From positions 1 to 35,349 of the forward strand of contig JAFGQB010000032.1 in assembly GCA_016935915.1 (NCBI GenBank): a stretch of DNA of 35,349 nucleotides. The letters run 5' to 3'. The notes under the pieces were generated by a model. That model ran no database searches. It saw only the letters and a list, made by a program, of their open reading frames with translations, and had not been told where the DNA came from. Position numbers and translations under genes: made by a program. Below are positions 17,983 through 24,494 of this stretch, piece after piece; position 1 is the stretch's first letter, and each line of letters begins with the position of its first letter. The DNA comes from Spirochaetota bacterium (GTDB lineage: Bacteria > Spirochaetota > GWE2-31-10 > JAFGQB01).

Positions 17983-19533
17983 AAGGAAATCTCTAACTTT
18001 AATAATCTCTTCATCCATAGGTCTGTCTTTGTCAAGAAATTTTGTAAACTTCCTTATTTCCAGATGAACATTTTTTGAGAAATTGCTGAAATCATTTAAT
18101 CCGATCAAGTCCATTGCCTGTAAAACAGCTAATAAATGTATAGAAAACTGCAGATAAGCTAAATCTATTGAGTCCCTTAATTTTCTTGCTGATATAGTAC
18201 CAAGAGAAACTTTATCTTGATTTAATGATTCTGTAGGTCTTGAATGAATGCTTATAGGATTAGATAAATATTGAATTTCACTGCAGATTGCAGATATGGA
18301 AATTTGCGCAGCTTTAAATCCATGTTGTATTCCTTTTAACGGTGAGTCATCTTTAAATTCTGGGATCAAATTTTCTGTCAGATTATTAAATTTACCATCT
18401 ATAATCAAAGCTGATTGTTTGTCAGATAGATCAATGATATTTGCCAATGCTACTCTTAAATAGTCGCATGCGCAGGAAATGTGCCCACCATAAAAGTTTC
18501 CGCTGTTGTAAACTGTTTTGTCATCAGGATCTATCAATGGGTTGTCATTTGCTGAATTAATTTCATTTTCTATCCATGTTTTTGAAAATTTTAATGTGTC
18601 TCTCAATACTCCGTTTATCTGAGGAGCGCATCTTACCGAATATCTGTCTTGAATTCTTCTGTCATTTTTTTTAAAATTATTTCCTTGGATAGTACCTATA
18701 ATATTTAATAAGTTTTCATATTTATAAACTCTTTTTGAATTTTTTAAAATATTAAAGATATATTGAGCGCTTTCAATCTGTCCGATATGATTTTTAATCA
18801 ATGAAACTTTTTCTCTGAACGGTATTTCATTACCGTTGATAATTTCTACTGTTACGGCTGTTATAAAATCAGAAATGTTAGAAAGTTTTTTAAGATCCAT
18901 CCATGCTATGCTGGCAATTGCAGTCATAACTGATGTGCCATTCATCAGAGCAAGTCCTTCTTTTGATTTTAATTTTAATGGTGTTAGTTTTTCTTTTTCC
19001 AAAGCTGTTTTTGTATCAGTTATTTTATTTTTATAAATTACCTTTCTTTGACCCATTAATACCGCTGCTATGTAGCTTAATGGCGTTAAGTCACCTGAAG
19101 CACCTACTGATCCGATTTCGGGGATACATGGTACTATGTCATGATTTAATAAATTTTTCATTAATTCAAGCAATTCAAATCTGACACTTGAATAACCTTT
19201 TGCATTTGAGTTTAATCTTACAGCGGTTATTGCCCGACTTTCAGATTCTGAAAAAAAACCGCCAACTCCTACTCCGTGAAAATTAACTAATGATTCTTGC
19301 AGCAGTTCAGTTTTTGTTGTGCTGATCTGATTATTGCATGAATCTCCAAAACCTGTAGTAACACCATAGATTGGATATCCCTGTTTTATATAATTTTCTA
19401 GATAATTTCTTGATTCTATGATTTTATTTTTAAAATCAAATCCTTCAGGAAAATCTATTTTTGTTTTATTAATTGCAATATCATAAACATTTTCAATTGT
19501 TAAGTTATTTCCGTCTATTATAATATTTTTAAT
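17962..19533 (-). CDS. MIO-type aromatic amino acid ammonia-lyase or aminomutase (histidine ammonia-lyase superfamily)
   Basis: 523 residues if started at ATT 19533-19531. AAGGAG lies 7 bases before that codon and an in-frame stop lies 27 bases upstream of it. The first residues KNIIIDGNNLTIENV match the usual N-terminus of the family, so no upstream start is needed. The MIO cofactor triad Ala-Ser-Gly is at 145-147 (GSVGASGDLTPLS). The catalytic Tyr is Tyr56 (IYGVTTGFG). The substrate-selecting pair is Phe85-His86 (VNFHGVGVG), where HAL has Ser-His and TAL His-Leu. The C-terminal motif reads NQDKVSLG, like TAL and aminomutases (NQDVVSMG), not HAL (NQEDHVSM). No hutU or hutI is nearby. Likely substrate is tyrosine or phenylalanine, and an aminomutase is possible. 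Confidence 0.85.
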   Translation of the reverse strand: MKNIIIDGNNLTIENVYDIAINKTKIDFPEGFDFKNKIIESRNYLENYIKQGYPIYGVTTGFGDSCNNQISTTKTELLQESLVNFHGVGVGGFFSESESRAITAVRLNSNAKGYSSVRFELLELMKNLLNHDIVPCIPEIGSVGASGDLTPLSYIAAVLMGQRKVIYKNKITDTKTALEKEKLTPLKLKSKEGLALMNGTSVMTAIASIAWMDLKKLSNISDFITAVTVEIINGNEIPFREKVSLIKNHIGQIESAQYIFNILKNSKRVYKYENLLNIIGTIQGNNFKKNDRRIQDRYSVRCAPQINGVLRDTLKFSKTWIENEINSANDNPLIDPDDKTVYNSGNFYGGHISCACDYLRVALANIIDLSDKQSALIIDGKFNNLTENLIPEFKDDSPLKGIQHGFKAAQISISAICSEIQYLSNPISIHSRPTESLNQDKVSLGTISARKLRDSIDLAYLQFSIHLLAVLQAMDLIGLNDFSNFSKNVHLEIRKFTKFLDKDRPMDEEIIKVRDFLKKTDIF

Positions 19534-19607
19534 AAGAGTGCTCCTTATCTTTATTTAAGTAAAAAAAGTTATTTATTTTAAACAACGACAGGATAAAATT
19601 TCAGTAG

Positions 19608-19636
19608 ATTATACTTTTAAAAACCAAAAAAGTCAA
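19608..19636 (-). promoter_or_regulatory. Promoter of the lyase gene
   Basis: On the minus strand TTGACT (19636-19631), a 17-base spacer and TATAAT (19613-19608). The leader is about 67 bases and ends in AAGGAG before the ATT start. Confidence 0.65.
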
Positions 19637-19797
19637 GGTATTTGGCAAAAGTTTGATTTATTAAAAAAATAAAATTAAAAAAAATAATTGATAAAATCAT
19701 GAATTAATTATATTTATTTTTTTATTCTAAAATTTTAAAATTATTTTTTAAAAAAAATTGAATTATATAAAAAATGTTTAATAACGGAGTGATTTAA

Positions 19798-19935
19798 TTG
19801 AAAAAAATAAATAAATTATACTGTGATTCATTTAAATTTTTTTTATTTGGTGTAGCATATTTTATTGTAATATTAAATATTATGATTATTGGTTCAATTT
19901 TTAAATTTTTGTCTCTTAAAAAAAATATAAAATAA
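19798..19935 (+). CDS. Small single-pass membrane peptide, 45 residues
   Basis: A TTG-started ORF with CGGAG 8 bases upstream. The product begins MKKINKLYCDSFKFFLFGVA, has one membrane helix at about 12-38 (through FIVILNIMIIGSIF), and ends in a lysine-rich tail (SLKKNIK). The charge pattern would place one or both ends in the cytoplasm. It stands alone ahead of the acidic-protein gene, 163 bases away. No family is recognised. Small one-helix proteins often regulate a membrane complex, but this is not shown here. Confidence 0.5.
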   Translation: MKKINKLYCDSFKFFLFGVAYFIVILNIMIIGSIFKFLSLKKNIK

Positions 19936-20098
19936 AATATAAAATATATAAAAAGCAATTGACAAATATAGATAAAATAAATTAAAATTTATATATAGTA
20001 TAAAAAATTTAAAAATTTTGTCGATTTATATAAGAAGGGATTTATATTTTATTTATTTTAAATATATTTTACTTATTTAAACCATATAAGAGGTTTTT

Positions 20099-22540
20099 AT
20101 GTCTGCAAAAAAAAATGACAATAACGATGAGAATTTAGAAATAAATCTTGATGATGAACTTAATTTAGAAAATTTAGAAGAATTAAAAATTGACTCAGAC
20201 ATAGAAGATTTAAAATTAGATGATTTAGAAATAAATAAATCAGATGAAACAGATATGAATAATAAAGCCAATGAAGTCAATGAAAATATTGATTTGTCAG
20301 AAGATTTAAAATTGGATGAATTAATTATTGATGATGTAAATCATAATATAGGTTCAATGGATGATGAAATTAGCGAACAGAATAATTTAGAAAAAAAAGA
20401 AAATGAGATTTCCGATATAAAATTGAATACCGATGAAATTAATGAAAATGTTGATTTGTCAGAAGATTTTAATCTGGATGATTTTAATCTGGACGATAAA
20501 AATGTTGATAATTCTGATAATAATGATTTGGAAGATTTGGAAAGTCTGGAATCAGTTGAAGGTAGTGATATTGATTTATCAGATAAAATCGATACTGATG
20601 TTAATAATGTCAATGAACCTGAAGATAATGTTGATCTAAATATTGAAGATTTAGATTTGAGTATGAATGAGCTTAATATTGAAGATGACAAGAATTTGGA
20701 TATAACAGATGAACTTGAAAATATGGATGTTTCATCCGAAATTAATGATTTTGATGATACTATAACAGATCAGAATTTATCACATCAGGAAGATATTGAT
20801 GATATAGACCTTAATCTGGATAATCTTGATCTGGAATCTGATTTACAGGATATTGAAAACGATACTCTAGAAGAAAAGCGGACAAAAACTCCAAAAGTTG
20901 TTGACACAAAAGAAGATGAATTGGATTTGAAATCAGACCTGGGACTTGAGGATGAACTTTCCTTATCAGAGGAAACATCCGGTTTGTCTGATAATGATTT
21001 CAATATAAATCTTGTTGATGATCAGGGAGCACCGATAGAATCTTCCATAGAAGAATATGGTGTTGATTTAAAATCAGATCCAGAAACCATAGATACAACA
21101 ATGGATGATTCTGAAATAAATATTGATGAAATTATTGATAATGAAAAATACATCGAAGAAATGGATAAGGATGACAAAATAGAAAAGATTTCAATTCCAG
21201 AAAAAAAAGAGATAACTATTGATGAAGACCAGGATGATTTTCTTTCAAAAGAAATTAATGATATCAATTTAAATGAACAAATTGAACTATTAAAGTCTGA
21301 GGAAATCCAGCTTGCAGATTCGGGATCAGACATTACTACATTGGATGAAGATCTGGATTTTGATGATAAATTAAAAAATGATATAGGATTAGTTGATAGT
21401 TTAGACGAAGAAATAGACAATCTCGATTTAGATATTGGTCTTGAAGAAGAAATACCTTCGTCTGACGATTTAAATAAAGAGGATACAGATTCAGAAGACG
21501 ACACTCTTTTAATGGAAGAGATTAATTTTGATGACTCATCAAAAGATAAAAAAGGTAAAAAGACCGAAGAATTGGATATCGATTTGATTGATGAAGATCT
21601 TAAAGGTTTTGATATAAATGAAGATGCAATTAATTCGGACCTTGAAGAATTAACTGCGGATGATGTTTTAGAAATTCCCGATGATAAAGCTGAAAGTGAA
21701 TCAATTAATTTAGAGAATTCTTCTGAAATTGAAAATAAAAATGATATACTCAATTTTAATGAAACACCATCGGTGATTCAAAGTTCAATTTTAAAGGAAA
21801 ATAATAGTGATATGAGTGACTTTGATGATAATAAAATTAATCTGGAAGAAGGTGAGTTGTCTGATATTGAAGATAAACTTTTTCCTGATGATTCAGACAT
21901 GCCGGATTTAGATGACGAGATAAAAAATATCGAGGTTTCAAGTGATGAAGAGGAATTAACCAATTCAATATCTCCATTAACAGATGCGCAGACAGTTTTT
22001 TCTGATAGCCCTGAAATTGATTTGAATATGTATAATGATACAAATGAAAATGTCGGGGATAATATTGATCTGGAAAATGTACCTGAACCTCTTCAGAGTA
22101 CAGAGGAAGATGATGAATCGATAGGATTATCTAATAATGAACTTGATGAAATAATATCCTCATCAGATTTGGTTGAACAAGAGAATAAAGATGAATCTGA
22201 AACAATAGATCTTGAATCTTTAGATGCAGAATTAAAAGATGTTGAAGATGATGAAAGTCTTGATGAAGATGAAAAGCTGATTAAGGATATCAAAAAATAC
22301 AGTGAAAATTTAATAACAGATGAAGAAATTCAATATGCAAATTTAAAATCTCAAATGGGTAAATTAAAAGATGAAAAAATATCTTCGGATATAAATGTTC
22401 TAAAAAAAAATGTTAAAGAAGTTTTAAGTTATTTAGATCAATTATTAGATGCATTACCTGAAGAAAAGATAAAAGAATTTGCTAAGTCATCGACTTTTAA
22501 TAAGTACAAAAAATTATTTGAAGAATTAAAAATAATATAA
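20099..22540 (+). CDS. Large acidic, repetitive Asp/Glu/Leu-rich protein with a small C-terminal helical domain
   Basis: 813 residues with AGAGG before the ATG. Residues 1 to about 720 are low complexity, built from short L-D-E-D/N-L units such as DLKLDDLEIN and LDLSMNELNIED. The net charge is strongly negative, and by eye there is no Trp or Cys in this part. Two in-frame copies of ENIDLSEDLKLDEL and ENVDLSEDFNLDDF share a 19-base identical DNA stretch (20289-20307 and 20451-20469, 162 bases apart), showing recent internal duplication. The last 90 residues are different: an ordered helical domain (IKKYSENLITDEEI, VKEVLSYLDQLLDALPEEKI, FAKSSTFNKYKKLFEEL). There is no signal peptide, so it is cytoplasmic. 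I do not recognise a named family. It probably works with the GAF protein encoded just downstream. Confidence 0.8.
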   Translation: MSAKKNDNNDENLEINLDDELNLENLEELKIDSDIEDLKLDDLEINKSDETDMNNKANEVNENIDLSEDLKLDELIIDDVNHNIGSMDDEISEQNNLEKKENEISDIKLNTDEINENVDLSEDFNLDDFNLDDKNVDNSDNNDLEDLESLESVEGSDIDLSDKIDTDVNNVNEPEDNVDLNIEDLDLSMNELNIEDDKNLDITDELENMDVSSEINDFDDTITDQNLSHQEDIDDIDLNLDNLDLESDLQDIENDTLEEKRTKTPKVVDTKEDELDLKSDLGLEDELSLSEETSGLSDNDFNINLVDDQGAPIESSIEEYGVDLKSDPETIDTTMDDSEINIDEIIDNEKYIEEMDKDDKIEKISIPEKKEITIDEDQDDFLSKEINDINLNEQIELLKSEEIQLADSGSDITTLDEDLDFDDKLKNDIGLVDSLDEEIDNLDLDIGLEEEIPSSDDLNKEDTDSEDDTLLMEEINFDDSSKDKKGKKTEELDIDLIDEDLKGFDINEDAINSDLEELTADDVLEIPDDKAESESINLENSSEIENKNDILNFNETPSVIQSSILKENNSDMSDFDDNKINLEEGELSDIEDKLFPDDSDMPDLDDEIKNIEVSSDEEELTNSISPLTDAQTVFSDSPEIDLNMYNDTNENVGDNIDLENVPEPLQSTEEDDESIGLSNNELDEIISSSDLVEQENKDESETIDLESLDAELKDVEDDESLDEDEKLIKDIKKYSENLITDEEIQYANLKSQMGKLKDEKISSDINVLKKNVKEVLSYLDQLLDALPEEKIKEFAKSSTFNKYKKLFEELKII

Positions 22541-22577
22541 TTTAAAAAATTTTTATCAATAAAATTTAAATCCATTC

Positions 22578-22583
22578 TATAAT
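22578..22583 (+). promoter_or_regulatory. Candidate -10 box ahead of the GAF protein gene
   Basis: TATAAT 25 bases before the ATG at 22609. The -35 region (ATCAAT at 22555-22560) is poor, so the gene could also be read through from the acidic-protein gene. Confidence 0.35.
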
Positions 22584-22608
22584 TTTATAGTTGTTTTTTA
22601 GGGTAGAT

Positions 22609-23853
22609 ATGGGATTACTGAAGAAAGCATTAATTTACAGAAATAGTTACTTAAATAAACTTGATTCTAAAAAAGAACGAGGTTTATTAAATCGTGCATT
22701 ACAGTATTTAGAAGATAATGACGGTATTTATAATAATATTAATTCGGATGAAAATAATTTTAATATTCAAACACAGGTATTAGAGGATAGTTATGATTTA
22801 TCAAAATATTATGATAGTGAAAATATTATTGATACAGATCTGTCAGATGAAAAGATTGAATTAATTGATGAAGACAATAAGTTAAGCAGATTTTCCAATT
22901 ATTTTGATGTATTAAACAATATCGCTGATGAATTGTCACAAATATCATTAAAGAATAATCCCAGTAAAAGATTAATAAAAACAATAAGCAATAATTTTAG
23001 ATTTAAGAAAGATATCTTATTAATTTATAATTTCGATAAAGAAAAATTTATTTATTGGCAGGGAAATAATATTGATTTTGAAACAATCAATAAAATGAAA
23101 TTTGACTTAAAATTTAATAATATTTATAATGAAATTGTAGAAAATAAATTTTTATATATAAATAAGAATGAAAACAGAGATGTTTTTTCAGAACTTTTAT
23201 CAAATGAAGATAATAAACACAGTGATTTTCTTTTATTTATACCTTTTACTTTTTCAGGACATATAATCGGAATATATTCTGTGTTAAAATTATATAATAA
23301 TAGCCAACCTGAAGATGATTTAATTCAGGCTTTAATGACTGTAGGAAGATTAAACGGTTCACTATTATATAATATTTATCAACAGGAAAAATTGCAAAAG
23401 TTAAATAACCATATTAATGATACTGATCTAAAAGATAATTTTAATAAAAATGATGAATTTAAATTAAATGATCCTCTGGTTAATTTTAAAACATTTATAA
23501 AGAATTTATTTGATAAAAAAATAAGTAATTTTTCTATTATTCAAATTGAATTTAAGATAAATAATGGCAAACTTGAATTTGAATTAATAAATTTTTACAG
23601 TGATATACAATTTATTGTTATGAATATAGTAGGAACTAATTCTTATGTTGAAATAACTGAGGATCTTAATATATATGTTATTTTACCTTCGATTAATAAA
23701 GAATATGCTTTAAAAACTGCAAAAAAAATTAAAGAAGAAATAAAAAATATTTTTACTGAAGTTACTGAAAATTTTATACCTGAATTAACCTCAAAAATAA
23801 TAACATATCCCGATGATGCTATTAACTTATTAGATATTTTAAGTTTGTTATAA
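22609..23853 (+). CDS. GAF-domain protein with degenerate GGDEF-like C-terminus
   Basis: 414 residues from ATG 22609. An upstream in-frame TTG at 22591 is possible, but AGGG just before 22609 favours the later start. The N-terminus repeats the motif GLLKKAL (2-8) as GLLNRAL (25-31). Residues about 40-95 are an acidic linker resembling the neighbour's composition. Residues about 98-265 fit a GAF fold (NYFDVLNNIADELSQIS, DILLIYNFDKEKFIYWQG, FLLFIPFTFSGHIIGIYSVLK). Residues about 285-414 have the outline of a GGDEF domain (NFSIIQIEF, IYVILPSINKEYALKTAKKI, YPDDAINLLDIL) but no GG[DE]EF active site, so no cyclase activity is expected. It is likely a cytoplasmic sensor or scaffold. Gene order pairs it with the acidic protein. 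Confidence 0.7.
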   Translation: MGLLKKALIYRNSYLNKLDSKKERGLLNRALQYLEDNDGIYNNINSDENNFNIQTQVLEDSYDLSKYYDSENIIDTDLSDEKIELIDEDNKLSRFSNYFDVLNNIADELSQISLKNNPSKRLIKTISNNFRFKKDILLIYNFDKEKFIYWQGNNIDFETINKMKFDLKFNNIYNEIVENKFLYINKNENRDVFSELLSNEDNKHSDFLLFIPFTFSGHIIGIYSVLKLYNNSQPEDDLIQALMTVGRLNGSLLYNIYQQEKLQKLNNHINDTDLKDNFNKNDEFKLNDPLVNFKTFIKNLFDKKISNFSIIQIEFKINNGKLEFELINFYSDIQFIVMNIVGTNSYVEITEDLNIYVILPSINKEYALKTAKKIKEEIKNIFTEVTENFIPELTSKIITYPDDAINLLDILSLL

Positions 23854-23894
23854 ATTTTAAATCATATCATTTTTATAATAATTCTTATATAATT

Positions 23895-23923
23895 TTGATT
23901 TAATCCGAAATTATAAATAATAT
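23895..23923 (+). promoter_or_regulatory. Candidate promoter for the 23965 lipoprotein gene
   Basis: TTGATT (23895-23900), a 17-base spacer and TAATAT (23918-23923), 41 bases before the ATG. Confidence 0.45.
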
Positions 23924-23964
23924 CCAGTTTTATTATATAAAAATAATTATTTTTGGAGGAATTA

Positions 23965-24381
23965 ATGAAAAAAATTTATTTAATTTCTTTAATAATCATA
24001 TTGATTTTTTTTTCATGTTCAAATAATTTAGTAATAGGTACAATATGGCTTGGGAATATGGAAATCAGCGGGGCTGATTATGATCTTGAAATATATTTCA
24101 AACAGAATAGCATTTCAAAAATTTATGTTATAGGTGATTTTGACCCTCTCACAGCCGGTGATGAAGTGTCTTTTGGCTCAGGCACTTATAATATAACAAG
24201 TAAAAATGAGTTTACAGCTGTTTATAGTGATTTTTTTATTCTTGGAGCTGAATATAATTTAAAATTGACAGGTATAATAAATTATTCAGACGGTTCAGGT
24301 TATGGAGATTATGAAATAAAATCCGGCGGAGTCAAACTTGTTGATGATGATTGGAAAATTTACAAGCTGAATACTTATTAA
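23965..24381 (+). CDS. Small lipoprotein, unknown function
   Basis: 138 residues. The start chosen is ATG 23965, because GGAGG lies 6 bases upstream. A TTG-initiated extension from 23953 would swallow the ribosome site. Residues 1-17 are a signal ending in FFSC, so Cys18 is the lipidated residue. The mature part is a beta-rich domain with short repeating strands (IGTIWLGNMEISG, YDLEIYFKQNSIS, YNITSKNEFTAVYSD, NLKLTGIINYSDGSG, DWKIYKLNTY), like a lipocalin or immunoglobulin-type lipoprotein. No family can be named. It has its own promoter and stands alone between the GAF gene and the fusion gene. Confidence 0.78.
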   Translation: MKKIYLISLIIILIFFSCSNNLVIGTIWLGNMEISGADYDLEIYFKQNSISKIYVIGDFDPLTAGDEVSFGSGTYNITSKNEFTAVYSDFFILGAEYNLKLTGIINYSDGSGYGDYEIKSGGVKLVDDDWKIYKLNTY

Positions 24382-24460
24382 TAAATATTTTTTTAATAAC
24401 ATATATGTAATCTTACTTTTGAATAAATTAATAATTATGGTTTATTAAATCATGAATAAG

Positions 24461-24476
24461 TGATTTATATAAATCA
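24461..24476. promoter_or_regulatory. 16-bp perfect palindrome before the ATP-grasp/FMN fusion gene
   Basis: TGATTTATATAAATCA is a perfect palindrome 18 bases before the ATG at 24495. AAATCATGA also occurs as a direct repeat at 24448-24456 and 24471-24479. It does not fit the FNR/CRP spacing (TTGAT-N4-ATCAA). It could be an operator for an unknown dimeric repressor overlapping the promoter. Confidence 0.4.
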
Positions 24477-24494
24477 TGACAGATGGAGCATTTA

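Noticed and set aside
17962-19173. Lyase gene as a truncated or frameshifted pseudogene of 403 residues
   Set aside because: The upstream frame is intact and encodes the missing N-terminal 120 residues up to an ATT start behind AAGGAG, so the gene appears complete.
21022-21753. 243-residue serine-rich ORF antisense to the acidic protein gene
   Set aside because: Ser/Ile repeats mirror the Asp/Glu codons of the real gene; no start signal.
24461-24476. FNR/CRP-type operator before the fusion gene
   Set aside because: Half-sites TGAT and ATCA are 8 bases apart; FNR requires 4 between its core TGAT and ATCA.
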